From: an uncultured Draconibacterium sp.
GTDB lineage: Bacteria; Bacteroidota; Bacteroidia; Bacteroidales; Prolixibacteraceae
Reading direction: 5' to 3'
DNA length: 64,000 nt
NCBI RefSeq assembly: GCF_913060805.1
Contig: NZ_CAJXTC010000014.1
Coordinates: 61,954 to 125,953 of the forward strand
The notes below the pieces were generated by a model. It made no database searches, was not told where the DNA came from, and worked only from the letters and a program-made list of their open reading frames with translations. Below are positions 25,734-33,997 of the stretch, in pieces. Each line of letters starts with the position of its first letter. Position 1 is the first letter of the stretch. A program made the translations under genes and the position numbers.

Positions 25734-26216
25734 ATGAACTTTAGAATAATATTAGTTGGGTTGGGGATTTTATTTGGCATTCAAACGCTTTTTGGACAGC
25801 CAACTTTTATTAAAGGAAAAATATTAGATTACGAAACAAATGAACCAATCGAGGCAATAACAATACTTGAAAAATATCCATTAAACGGAGTAATAACAGA
25901 TTCTAAAGGAAATTTTGATTTTAATATTAAAGGAGAAACAAAAGAAATAGAAATTAAATACATAGGATACTACGATATTGAACTGATAAATATTCCAATT
26001 GAAAGAGATACCATTGATTTGGGAGAACTCAAAATGGTTCGAAATTATTCTCTATACATTCATGTTGAAATGGCTCCAGATATAAAACCAGATAATAGGA
26101 AAGATAAGATATTACGAAAGGAAGTATGCAATAAATATCGACTTGAAATATCGGATAAAAACCTAATTCCAGTTTTCGATGACCGCAAAATTATATTTGA
26201 TTTCAATAAATATTAA
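25734..26216 (+). CDS. Cassette 3 protein: exported carboxypeptidase-regulatory-like domain protein
   Basis: A 160-residue protein. Residues 1-21 form a signal peptide (LGILFGIQTLFG). The next about 80 residues match the CarboxypepD_reg-like beta-sandwich common in Bacteroidota: IKGKILDYETNEPIEAITI, GVITDSKGNFDF and IKYIGYYDIEL. The last 50 residues are charged and unassigned. Such domains usually begin TonB-dependent receptors; here it stands alone, so a binding role is a guess. It is the only gene of cassette 3 (25704-26359), 30 bp after the crossover. Confidence 0.75.
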   Translation: MNFRIILVGLGILFGIQTLFGQPTFIKGKILDYETNEPIEAITILEKYPLNGVITDSKGNFDFNIKGETKEIEIKYIGYYDIELINIPIERDTIDLGELKMVRNYSLYIHVEMAPDIKPDNRKDKILRKEVCNKYRLEISDKNLIPVFDDRKIIFDFNKY

Positions 26217-26229
26217 ATGAATAAAAAAC

Positions 26230-26360
26230 ACCCTATAACAAATTGTAATATGGCAGGCGGGGGTTTTAGCGGTCTGACAAGTCAGACCTTCTGCTCACTT
26301 TCCTGCGGGTCTGACAGGATTTCTTTTCGAAATCCCGCCCGACCACATACAAGTGACCGT
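26230..26360 (+). repeat. attC-like site 3, left part, interrupted by the IS
   Basis: Left core ACCCTATAAC (26230-26239) is the exact reverse complement of GTTATAGGGT opening cassette 3. The interior is nearly identical to site 1, with GGTCTGAC/GTCAGACC and GGATTTC/GAAATCC hairpins. The right core is split: it ends CCGT at 26360, and resumes after the IS at 28049 as CCGTTAGCGGT. Removing the IS and one CCGT restores ...GACCGTTAGCGGT. Confidence 0.78.
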
Positions 26361-28048
26361 CAGACTGTCTAAAAACCTAACCTCATTTTGTTAAAAACTA
26401 AAACACATACTAACACTACTGAAAAACAATCCTTTGTAACTTCAGGCATGAAGTTTATACAAGGACAAAACAGAGACCAAATCTACCTTTTTCCAGTTTC
26501 ACTAAATGATGCTGTTGATGCCGAAAACGAGGTGCGCCTAATCGATGTTTTTGTTGATAGCCTGGAACTGGAGGAGTTTGGATTTAAAACCCGTTTTATT
26601 GAAAATGGCAGACCAGCGTACCACCCTTCCGATTTATTGAAACTATTCATTTATGGATATTTGAACCAGTTACGTTCATCCCGAAAACTGGAAAAGGAAT
26701 GCAAGCGAAACATTGAAGTAATGTGGCTGCTAAAAAGCCTCCAGCCCGACCATAATACTATCTCTAATTTCAGACGAGATAACCCGAAAGCCATAAAAAA
26801 AGTATTCCGTGAAACCGTTAAAATTGCAAAGCACTTTAACCTGATTGGTGGTACTCTGATTGCTGGAGACAGTACAAAGCTCCGTGCGCAGAACAGCAAG
26901 AAAAACAACTTTAATCAAAAGAAGATAGACCGCCACCTGGAATACATCGAAAACAAACTGTCTGAATATGAAAAGGCATTGGCTGAGAGCGATGGCGACA
27001 AAGACGAGATTAATAAAGAGATAGACAAACAAAACGAGCGCAAAGACGGGTACAAAAAACTGGAGAAGCAGCTAAAGGAATCGGGACAGGCGCAAATATC
27101 AACCTCTGACCCTGATAGCCGACATCAAATTACCCGTAATAATATTACCGAGGTAGCTTACTCTGCACAAACTACCGTTGATGCTAAAAACTACATCCCG
27201 ATTGATTATAAAATAACCAATGCCAACGATAAAAGGGCGATGGGAAACATGCTGCGTAGAGCAAAAACTATTCTACGTCATAACAACTTTACTGCACTTT
27301 ACGACAAAGGTTATCATACGGGCAGGGAACTGGCTATTGTCGATGAACTTAATATAAATACTCTGGTTGCAATTCCTCCATTTTCAGGGGCTTCTCATGC
27401 ACCTGACCTTAACTACGATGTAGAACATTTTGACTATAATCCTGAAACCGACACCTACATTTGTCCGCAAGGAAATACACTGAGAACCACAGGTTATTGG
27501 CATGTTGCGAAAAATCCCAATGGGCAGATAGCTTATCGGTTCAGAAACTATACCACTCCAAAATGTAAAAAGTGTGAAGTACGCCCACTATGTACAAAAT
27601 CGGCAGCAAATGGGAAACAGGTCAGACGGAGCGAGTTCGCAACAAATATTGAAAACAACAAAAAGCGAATATTAGGCAGCGGAAAGTTATACAAACGCAG
27701 GCAGGCTATAGTTGAACATCCTTTTGGAACGATAAAACGACAATGGGGATTTAACTACATAATCACAAAGCATGGAATGCAAAGAGCCAGTTCCGACTTT
27801 GGTTTTACAATGGTAGCTTATAATTTAAAACGACTTGTAAATTGTATTGGATTAAATGAGTTGAAAAAATACCTGGAAAGTACCAGCCAGTTATTTTGGT
27901 TGAATATTGCCCTATTAAAGTCATTTTTAAGCTGTTTCCCTATCTTTAAGCAACGATTAATTGAAGAAACCGAAAATGCACTTTTGAACCTGAATTTTAT
28001 AAAACAAAACTATATAACCGCAACGCAACGGAGTTTTTAGACAGACTG
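26361..28048 (+). mobile_element. IS1182-family insertion sequence
   Basis: 1688 bp bounded by inverted repeats CAGACTGTCTAAAAAC (left, 26361-26376) and GTTTTTAGACAGACTG (right, 28033-28048), 15 of 16 matching. It is flanked by a CCGT direct duplication (26357-26360 and 28049-28052). It carries one intact transposase. The target is the crossover core of attC-like site 3. Confidence 0.9.
26448..28040 (+). CDS. IS1182-family transposase
   Basis: DDE transposase of about 530 residues. It opens MKFIQGQNRDQIYLFPVSL followed by the DUF772-type N-terminal domain (FVDSLELEEFGF, YHPSDLLKLFIYGYLN). Catalytic region: GDSTKLRAQNS (first Asp), LYDKGYHTGRE (second Asp), and VEHPFGTIKRQWGF (Glu). A CxxC-type cluster (TPKCKKCEVRPLC) precedes the final part. 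The frame extends to a TTG at 26388, but ATG at 26448 matches the usual family start. Intact, with no frameshift, so the element may still be active. Confidence 0.92.
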   Translation: MKFIQGQNRDQIYLFPVSLNDAVDAENEVRLIDVFVDSLELEEFGFKTRFIENGRPAYHPSDLLKLFIYGYLNQLRSSRKLEKECKRNIEVMWLLKSLQPDHNTISNFRRDNPKAIKKVFRETVKIAKHFNLIGGTLIAGDSTKLRAQNSKKNNFNQKKIDRHLEYIENKLSEYEKALAESDGDKDEINKEIDKQNERKDGYKKLEKQLKESGQAQISTSDPDSRHQITRNNITEVAYSAQTTVDAKNYIPIDYKITNANDKRAMGNMLRRAKTILRHNNFTALYDKGYHTGRELAIVDELNINTLVAIPPFSGASHAPDLNYDVEHFDYNPETDTYICPQGNTLRTTGYWHVAKNPNGQIAYRFRNYTTPKCKKCEVRPLCTKSAANGKQVRRSEFATNIENNKKRILGSGKLYKRRQAIVEHPFGTIKRQWGFNYIITKHGMQRASSDFGFTMVAYNLKRLVNCIGLNELKKYLESTSQLFWLNIALLKSFLSCFPIFKQRLIEETENALLNLNFIKQNYITATQRSF

Positions 28049-28081
28049 CCGTTAGCGGTAAGTTTAAAACGAAGAAAGACA

Positions 28082-28378
28082 ATGAGCTTAACAGGAAAAA
28101 CAATTCGAATAATTGTAAGTGAACCTTGGGATTGGACAGAAAATCTTTTTGGAAAAGTTATTTCTGACCGAGGTGGAAAAAGCTTATTAGTCAAATTAAC
28201 AAAACCAATTAAAGGCAAGAAACTGACCAGTGATTTAATCAAACTTGAAACAAGATATGAGAACGAAAAATTCAAATCGCTGGAGCAATATTATTCTGTG
28301 AATATTGGTGGTGCTTTAGTGAAAGAAGGAAGCGATGAATTTGATTATATAATAATAGGAACTGTAACTCTTGATTAA
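28082..28378 (+). CDS. Cassette 4, first gene: small protein of unknown function
   Basis: A 98-residue cytoplasmic protein, probably beta-rich (IRIIVSEPWDWTENLFGKVI, LLVKLTKPIKGKKL, YYSVNIGGALV), with no signal, membrane segment or motif that I recognise. It begins 30 bp after the restored crossover of site 3 (28051/28052) and ends 2 bp before the next start, so both genes of cassette 4 are translationally coupled. AT-rich like the other cargo. Function unknown. Confidence 0.65.
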   Translation: MSLTGKTIRIIVSEPWDWTENLFGKVISDRGGKSLLVKLTKPIKGKKLTSDLIKLETRYENEKFKSLEQYYSVNIGGALVKEGSDEFDYIIIGTVTLD

Positions 28379-28380
28379 GT

Positions 28381-29010
28381 ATGCTAATAGAAAAGAAACA
28401 TATTTGGTATGCGAGTTATGGCTCAAATCTTCTAGAAGAACGATTCCTGTGTTACATTTTGGGAGGTCAGCCAAAAGGAGCAAAAAGTATTACTCCTGGT
28501 TGCTCGGACAAATCATTACCTCTAAAAAATAAGAAGATTCTAATTAATAGTGAATTATATTTCGCAAAGGAATCTAAAACATGGTCAAAAGGTGGCGTAG
28601 CATTTATAAAAACCCAATTTGACAAATTGCAAAAAACTTATGGTAGAATGTATTTAATAAGTGAAGAGCAATTTGTCGAAGTAGTTAAGCAGGAAATAAA
28701 TCTAAAAGAAAAACTAGTAATAGATTTTAAATCAATTGCAGAGAGAGGAAGCATGATTGTTAAAGAAAATTCGTGGTATGGGAATGTTATATTCTTAGGC
28801 ATGGATGGAGAATTTCCAATATTTACTTTTACGTTTCAAGACAACATACAAAAGTTTAATAAACCAAGCCCTGAATATTTAAAAACAATAATTAACGGAT
28901 TAAAAGAGACATACGATTTCAAGAATGATGAAATATCGGACTATCTGTTGAGTAAAAATGGAATATCAGGGAATTACTCTATCAATGAACTTAAAAATTT
29001 AATGAAATGA
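28381..29010 (+). CDS. Cassette 4, second gene: gamma-glutamylcyclotransferase-fold-like protein
   Basis: A 209-residue cytoplasmic protein. Residues 9-16 (IWYASYGSNLL) match the YGSN loop that opens the gamma-glutamyl cyclotransferase (GGCT/AIG2) fold, and KTYGRMYLISEEQF (about 90) fits a following strand. The catalytic Glu of GGCT enzymes is not securely located, so activity on glutathione-like peptides is uncertain. It is the second gene of cassette 4; two genes in one cassette is less usual than one. It ends 11 bp before the left core of site 4. Confidence 0.65.
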   Translation: MLIEKKHIWYASYGSNLLEERFLCYILGGQPKGAKSITPGCSDKSLPLKNKKILINSELYFAKESKTWSKGGVAFIKTQFDKLQKTYGRMYLISEEQFVEVVKQEINLKEKLVIDFKSIAERGSMIVKENSWYGNVIFLGMDGEFPIFTFTFQDNIQKFNKPSPEYLKTIINGLKETYDFKNDEISDYLLSKNGISGNYSINELKNLMK

Positions 29011-29020
29011 ATAAAAACCA

Positions 29021-29130
29021 ATCGCTAACAAATTGTAATATGGCAGGCGGGGGTTTTAGCGGTCTGACAAGTCAGACCTTGCGCCCACTCTCCTGCGGGT
29101 CTGACACTCCCGATTACGTACAAGCAACAA
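29021..29130 (+). repeat. attC-like site 4, truncated end of the array
   Basis: Left core ATCGCTAAC (29021-29029) is the reverse complement of GTTAGCGGT opening cassette 4 except for one G-T position. The first inner hairpin GGTCTGAC/GTCAGACC is intact, but the second (GGATTTC/GAAATCC) is deleted, and the right arm reads TACGTACAAGCAACAATTAAC in place of ACATACAAGTGACCGTT, so the right crossover G is lost. It abuts the next chromosomal gene. Confidence 0.7.
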
Positions 29131-32106
29131 TTAACAATGAATCAAAACACGTCGGTCGCGCCCATTCATTAAAATAGTGAGTGGCTTATCAAACTGCACA
29201 TGTTTTATAAATTCGGTTTCGCGAAGCACCTGCTGTTTTTGCAAAGCCTCCATTTTTAGTTTTGTATTGCGCGAATTATGCGGCACCGAAAAATAGCCCA
29301 CATTCATTGATGTAACGTTGTGGAAAAAGTGCGAACCCAGCGATGCATCCAACGGGAAATCGGGCAAGCCCATTTCAACAATAATCTTGGCTTTCGAGAT
29401 GTGCGCCCACAACACCGGAATTCCGGTATATGGGTCGCGCGAGCCCCAACGCCCCGGACCAATAAGAATATACGAGCGCCCCTCTTTTTCAAACCAATCA
29501 TTTAATTTACTGATTTCCTGCGCCATTTGGCGGGTCTTCATTTTATCGAACTTCTCCGGATCGACATAAACCACATCGTAAATATCTTCAATTTTGCCAT
29601 TACCCATTCCGTGCTCGGCATACATAAACACTTTGTCCTCGTCCACCATCTCAATATCCACTTCTACCTGCTCCTCGGTACGGATAAGCGGTTTTATCTG
29701 CAATAAATAAAGCGTTGGTTTGCCGTTTTCTGCCGGCTCAAGATCTAACGAATATTCAATTTCAACCGGCGAGCCCATGGCTTCCTTAAACAGTTTTAGC
29801 AACAACTGCAGCACATCGGCAAGCGGCAAATGATCGTATTTTAATATATTGGCAAAATCAATCACTTTGGGGCCGGGCCCCTGTATTCCCGGTATCAGAT
29901 CATCATTTTCGATTAAATATGTTGATGCCGAATGTTCCAGCGTTCCATCTTTTTCGGCTTCTTTTATGCGGTATTTTTTTATCGCGGCATCTTCGCCGTC
30001 GCTCGCTAAATCGAAATCAGGATTTGAAAGATCGATGGCATAAAACTGCTTCTGCGTATCGCGCAACTGATCTTTTAACGACGAAGCATTAAGGGTTGGA
30101 TATTTCGGACTAAAGCGGAATGCATTCTCGCCACCAACCACATACATACCGAGTCCAACGGCAGCTACTGAAAAACCATCTTCGGGTTCCATGTACGCAA
30201 TCGGGTAATAATTGTACGACTGCGCCACCCCCGAAAGCGTGGGGTAATATTTACCGTTGTACTCGTGGCCAATCACTTCCTGAATGACCACTGCCATTTT
30301 CTCCTCCTCGATTTTGTAGTTTACCGCATCGAAATACGCCTGTGCCGACTCGGTAAAAATACTGGAATAAACCAGTTTTATGGCCATTTCAAGGTGTTGG
30401 TAACGCACCTCCAAATCGGCATTATTATTCGGGATGAGGTAAGTGGCATAAACCCCCGAAAACGGTTGCAGCAACGAATCCTCGAACAATCCCGACGAGC
30501 GAACTGCCAGCGGCCTTTTTATCTTTTTCAGGTATTCCATCAGCCTCTTCCTGATCTTATCGTCGAACTCCGACTCGAGGAAATGTTTCCGAATGGCGTT
30601 ATAATCGTTAAACGAATAAATATCGTCGTACAGGTTGTTGGTCTCGATAAACTTATCAAACTCCAGCGCACCGATAATCGACGTTGAAGGAATGCGGATG
30701 TTCATTTCAGGGATCAGCTTCGAGAAGTCGATGTTCTCGATAATATTGCAGATAAAAGCGATTCCTCTCCCCTTACCTCCCAGCGACCCTTTTGCCATTC
30801 GCACTATAAACCGGCTCGACGACAAAAACTCCGGGTCGAAGTTTACAATGGTTCCGCGCAAGCGTTCGAAACGTATTTTCTTAAAACTATCGAGGCAGAA
30901 TTGCCGCAGCTCTTCGGGTGAATCAAAATCCGACATCTGGATCGGCATCAACAACTCAGCAAGATTGATCTCGCCACGCGCCATTAGCCAGGTCGAAAAC
31001 GAGTTTCTACTTCCGTGATATTGCAACGATTCTTCGGGAATATCTCTGAATTTCTCCTGAAACTCCACCAGGTTTTTTGCCTGCGCAATGGGCAAACCGT
31101 CCATGCCTTTAAAAACAAAGTTTCCGAATCCCAATCGCCGATACAGGAAATTGAAAATATCCATCGACAGGCTCTCCGAATTTTTATTGATGAAATCGGC
31201 TCCCACCTCTTTTGCCCGCTGTGCATTAGAGATATCGTGCGATTGCAAAAGCAAGGGAATAGGAAATTTTCGTGTGGTTTGCGTAAACTTCAGCAGCTCG
31301 ATACCGGCATCTTCGTCTTCCACACCATTTCGTTCAAATTTCACGTCGGAAATTACACACAGCATGTAACGTCGGTAGCTGTTTATAAATTTCACCGCCT
31401 CCTCGTAGTTGTCAGCCAAAATTACTTTTGGCCGCGCCCGCATCCGTAAAATCTTGTGCAACTCATCTGCGGCATCTTCGTTCACCAAAAACTGTGTTTG
31501 GGTCATTACCGTGGTGTAAAGCATTGGCAGGTACCGCGAATAATATTGAATACTGTCTTCCACCAGCAAAATTATCCGAACGCTACCATTCTGCGTATCG
31601 CGGGCCACATTGCTTTTGTCCTCGATGTATTTAATCATGGCCATAAAAACATTCGAGTTACCGTTCCACACAAAAATGCGGTCGATAAAGTCGAGTTTTC
31701 GGCGCTCGGTTTGGAAGAAACGCAGGTCGGCATTGTTATTCACCAACAACAACAAAGGTGCTTTCGGACGTAAATTACGGATGGCACGGGCGGTTTCAAC
31801 GGGCGTGTGTTTGTCCATACCGGCCATTACAATTATCAAATCAAAATCGCGATGTTCCAGTATCAATTGGGCTTCTTCCTGTGTGTGCACACTGGTAAAA
31901 CGCGGCGCTGCATAGAGGTTTAACTGCAGGTATTCGCCAAAAATCTTATCGCTAAACTGCCCCTCGCGAACAATGGAATACGAGTCGTAAAGCGTTGCTA
32001 CCAGCAGCACTTCTTTTACTTTGGTGGGCATTAATTCCTGGAAAATATCGCGGTCGTTTTTGCGCTTTTTATAGATGGTGGATAGAGATATATTGTCGAT
32101 GTCCAT
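29131..32106 (-). CDS. PEP/pyruvate-binding domain protein with N-terminal receiver-like domains
   Basis: A 991-residue cytoplasmic protein. Two receiver-like alpha/beta regions come first (about 30-165, with FDLIIVMAGMDKHTP, and about 178-320, with IILLVEDS and CVISDVKF). From about 430 there is a PPDK/PEP-synthase type nucleotide-binding domain: MAKGSLGGKGRGIAFI, RPLAVRSSGLFEDS and FSGVYATYL, then VVIQEVIG and QIKPLIR. The phosphohistidine swivel and the PEP-binding barrel of a full PEP synthase are not evident, so it is not PpsA itself. Likely an ATP-dependent phosphotransfer or signalling protein of a Bacteroidota family; exact role unknown. Confidence 0.75.
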   Translation of the reverse strand: MDIDNISLSTIYKKRKNDRDIFQELMPTKVKEVLLVATLYDSYSIVREGQFSDKIFGEYLQLNLYAAPRFTSVHTQEEAQLILEHRDFDLIIVMAGMDKHTPVETARAIRNLRPKAPLLLLVNNNADLRFFQTERRKLDFIDRIFVWNGNSNVFMAMIKYIEDKSNVARDTQNGSVRIILLVEDSIQYYSRYLPMLYTTVMTQTQFLVNEDAADELHKILRMRARPKVILADNYEEAVKFINSYRRYMLCVISDVKFERNGVEDEDAGIELLKFTQTTRKFPIPLLLQSHDISNAQRAKEVGADFINKNSESLSMDIFNFLYRRLGFGNFVFKGMDGLPIAQAKNLVEFQEKFRDIPEESLQYHGSRNSFSTWLMARGEINLAELLMPIQMSDFDSPEELRQFCLDSFKKIRFERLRGTIVNFDPEFLSSSRFIVRMAKGSLGGKGRGIAFICNIIENIDFSKLIPEMNIRIPSTSIIGALEFDKFIETNNLYDDIYSFNDYNAIRKHFLESEFDDKIRKRLMEYLKKIKRPLAVRSSGLFEDSLLQPFSGVYATYLIPNNNADLEVRYQHLEMAIKLVYSSIFTESAQAYFDAVNYKIEEEKMAVVIQEVIGHEYNGKYYPTLSGVAQSYNYYPIAYMEPEDGFSVAAVGLGMYVVGGENAFRFSPKYPTLNASSLKDQLRDTQKQFYAIDLSNPDFDLASDGEDAAIKKYRIKEAEKDGTLEHSASTYLIENDDLIPGIQGPGPKVIDFANILKYDHLPLADVLQLLLKLFKEAMGSPVEIEYSLDLEPAENGKPTLYLLQIKPLIRTEEQVEVDIEMVDEDKVFMYAEHGMGNGKIEDIYDVVYVDPEKFDKMKTRQMAQEISKLNDWFEKEGRSYILIGPGRWGSRDPYTGIPVLWAHISKAKIIVEMGLPDFPLDASLGSHFFHNVTSMNVGYFSVPHNSRNTKLKMEALQKQQVLRETEFIKHVQFDKPLTILMNGRDRRVLIHC

Positions 32107-32128
32107 TGCTGTTGTTTTCTTTCAGACT

Positions 32129-32303
32129 CGTTAAAGATGTTTTACTAACTCCGTCCTTTAGGGCGGAGGTTTTGATGCTGTTTGACAAGCCCGGATTTAT
32201 AAAGAATTTTGTACTTTGGAAGTTACAAAATTCTTTATAAATCCTTTCGGTTCTGTCTACATTATTCCCCGCCCTAAAGGACGGGGTTAAGCAATCTTTA
32301 ACG
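32129..32303. repeat. MITE-like element with three nested inverted repeats
   Basis: From outside in: CGTTAAAGAT (32129-32138) with ATCTTTAACG (32294-32303), 10 of 10; CCGTCCTTTAGGGCGG (32151-32166) with its exact reverse complement at 32269-32284; and a perfect 21-bp arm at 32193-32213 (GGATTTATAAAGAATTTTG plus TA) with 32224-32244, loop 10 nt. No coding capacity. The nested symmetry is that of a non-autonomous mobile element. Confidence 0.7.
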
Positions 32304-32455
32304 AAGTACCAGTTTATATTTATTTAGCTTTTGAAGTTAGGGAATTTTTGGTGTTTGAAGAATGACAGACGGAAAAATCAATATGTTTTACAGGGATAAA
32401 ATGCGCTAAGCGGTTTTGATACGCTAAGCGCGTACACCTTCTGAGAGCAAAAAAA

Positions 32456-32484
32456 TCCCGATCCGTCAGGTGACGGACCGGGAT
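32456..32484 (-). terminator. Second terminator downstream of the DUF1015 gene
   Basis: TCCCG-A-TCCGTCA and TGACGGA-C-CGGGA form a stem with one mismatch and a GG loop, followed on the minus strand by a T-run. Strong rho-independent form. Confidence 0.8.
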
Positions 32485-32506
32485 ATTATATTTTTAGTCA
32501 CGCTGT

Positions 32507-32539
32507 AAGGATGTCATCTTTTTGAAAGATGACATCCTT
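32507..32539 (-). terminator. Perfect hairpin just after the DUF1015 stop
   Basis: AAGGATGTCATCTTT and AAAGATGACATCCTT pair perfectly over 15 bp around a TTG loop, 14 bp past the stop. There is no long T-run, so it may stabilise the mRNA 3' end ahead of the terminator at 32456-32484. Confidence 0.6.
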
Positions 32540-32552
32540 TGACCTTTTACGT

Positions 32553-33803
32553 TTAGTCTAATTTATGAATCACCAAACCTGAACGTAATTTGGGTTCGAA
32601 CCAGGTTGTTTTTGGTGGCATAATATTTCCGCTGTCGGCAATATTTATCAATTGCTGCATCGATACAGGGTAAAGCGCAAAAGCTGCTTTCATTTCGCCC
32701 GAGTCTACACGTCGTTTCAGCTCTGCCAAACCACGAATTCCTCCTACAAAATCGATACGTTTTGAGGTACGTAAATCTTTGATATCAAGGATCGGATCGA
32801 GCACCTGATTAGAAAGAATGGTAACATCCAGAATTCCAATCGGATCTGAATCGTCGTAAGTTCCTTCTTTTGCTGTTAGTTTATACCAGCTTCCGGCCAT
32901 GTACAGACTGAATTCGTGCAGTGCTGATGGTTTAAAAATTTCGGTTCCCATGTTTTCCACATCGAAACCTTTCGAAAGCTCTGCAAGGAAATCGATTTCC
33001 GACAGACCGTTCAAGTCGGTTACTACGCGGTTGTAATCGATAATCTGTAATTGGTTATCAGGAAAATGTACAGCCATAAAATAGTTGTACTCCTCATCAC
33101 CTGTATGATTTGGATTCTGACCAGTTTTTTCAGCACCGATTCGTGCTGCGGCTGCAGTTCGGTGGTGACCGTCGGCAACGTATGTAAACGGAACTTTCTC
33201 TTCAAAAAGTTGCTCCAGTTTTGCATTTGTTTCGGCATCGTCGATGGTCCAGAAATGGTGACCAAAACCGTCTTCAGCCGTAAAATCGTAATCGGCAGCT
33301 TTGCCTTTTACAATATTCTCAACAATCGCGTCGATTTCAGCCACTGCTTTGTAGGCAAAAAATACCGGCTCGATGTTGGCATTCAAATAACGTGTTAAAA
33401 CCATACGGTCTTCCTCTTTTTCAGGACGGGTAAGTTCGTGCTTTTTAATGATCCCGTTTTCGTAATCGGCACAGGCAGCAGCACCAACAATTCCGTACTG
33501 GGTAACACCATTCATGGTTTGTGCATAAATATAATATTTGGCCTCGGCATCGTCCTGCAGCCAACCTTTTTCCTGAAAAGCTTTAAAATTTTCAACGGCT
33601 TTGTTATACACCGTTTCAGAGTGAATATCTTCTACTCCCGGGCATTCAATTTCGGCTTTTGTAATACGAAGCAACGACTTCTCTTTTCCTTCAGCCATTA
33701 CAGCTGCTTCTTCCGAATTCATTACATCGTATGGAAGACAAGCCAATTCTTCAACAATTTCTTTTTGAGGACGAAGTCCTTTAAATGGTTTTATAATTGC
33801 CAT
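32553..33803 (-). CDS. DUF1015 family protein
   Basis: A 416-residue cytoplasmic protein of the DUF1015 family. It opens IIKPFKGLRPQKE and LPYDVMNSEEA, contains the family hallmark YVADGHHRTAAA (about residue 208), and ends EPKLRSGLVIHKL. The HH and R residues of that hallmark suggest a nucleotide- or metal-binding site, but the reaction is unknown. It is the third gene behind serC and serA on the same strand; this order recurs in Bacteroidota, so a role linked to serine or phosphoserine metabolism is plausible. A 194-bp gap with ACAAAG repeats separates it from serA. Two hairpins follow the stop. Confidence 0.88.
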   Translation of the reverse strand: MAIIKPFKGLRPQKEIVEELACLPYDVMNSEEAAVMAEGKEKSLLRITKAEIECPGVEDIHSETVYNKAVENFKAFQEKGWLQDDAEAKYYIYAQTMNGVTQYGIVGAAACADYENGIIKKHELTRPEKEEDRMVLTRYLNANIEPVFFAYKAVAEIDAIVENIVKGKAADYDFTAEDGFGHHFWTIDDAETNAKLEQLFEEKVPFTYVADGHHRTAAAARIGAEKTGQNPNHTGDEEYNYFMAVHFPDNQLQIIDYNRVVTDLNGLSEIDFLAELSKGFDVENMGTEIFKPSALHEFSLYMAGSWYKLTAKEGTYDDSDPIGILDVTILSNQVLDPILDIKDLRTSKRIDFVGGIRGLAELKRRVDSGEMKAAFALYPVSMQQLINIADSGNIMPPKTTWFEPKLRSGLVIHKLD

Positions 33804-33997
33804 TATTTAATGTTTTAGTTTTTAGACAACCAGATTTTTAGATTGCCAAAAATATAAATCAGGTTTCTATTTGAGACATTTATTTTAAGAAATAATTCAT
33901 TGTGCAACTTTGAGTTAACGTAACAACGTACGCACTAATTTTAACCACAAAGTTACACAAAGGAGACACAAAGGTTCACAAAGTGCTGCAATACAAG

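Larger units (their letters stand above)
32304..32552. other. Rest of the intergenic region upstream of the PEP-binding gene
   Basis: Contains a direct repeat CGCTAAGCG (near 32404 and 32422), and the two hairpins that follow the DUF1015 gene. No gene. Confidence 0.5.

Noticed and set aside
24387..29130. Ordinary tandem duplication or IS ends as the explanation of the repeated 138-bp sites
   Set aside because: The edges are cassette-specific and complementary within each cassette, and the genes between are unrelated; duplication or IS ends would give constant edges.
29131..32106. Calling the 991-residue protein PEP synthase (ppsA)
   Set aside because: The phosphohistidine and PEP-barrel domains are not evident and receiver-like domains are present.
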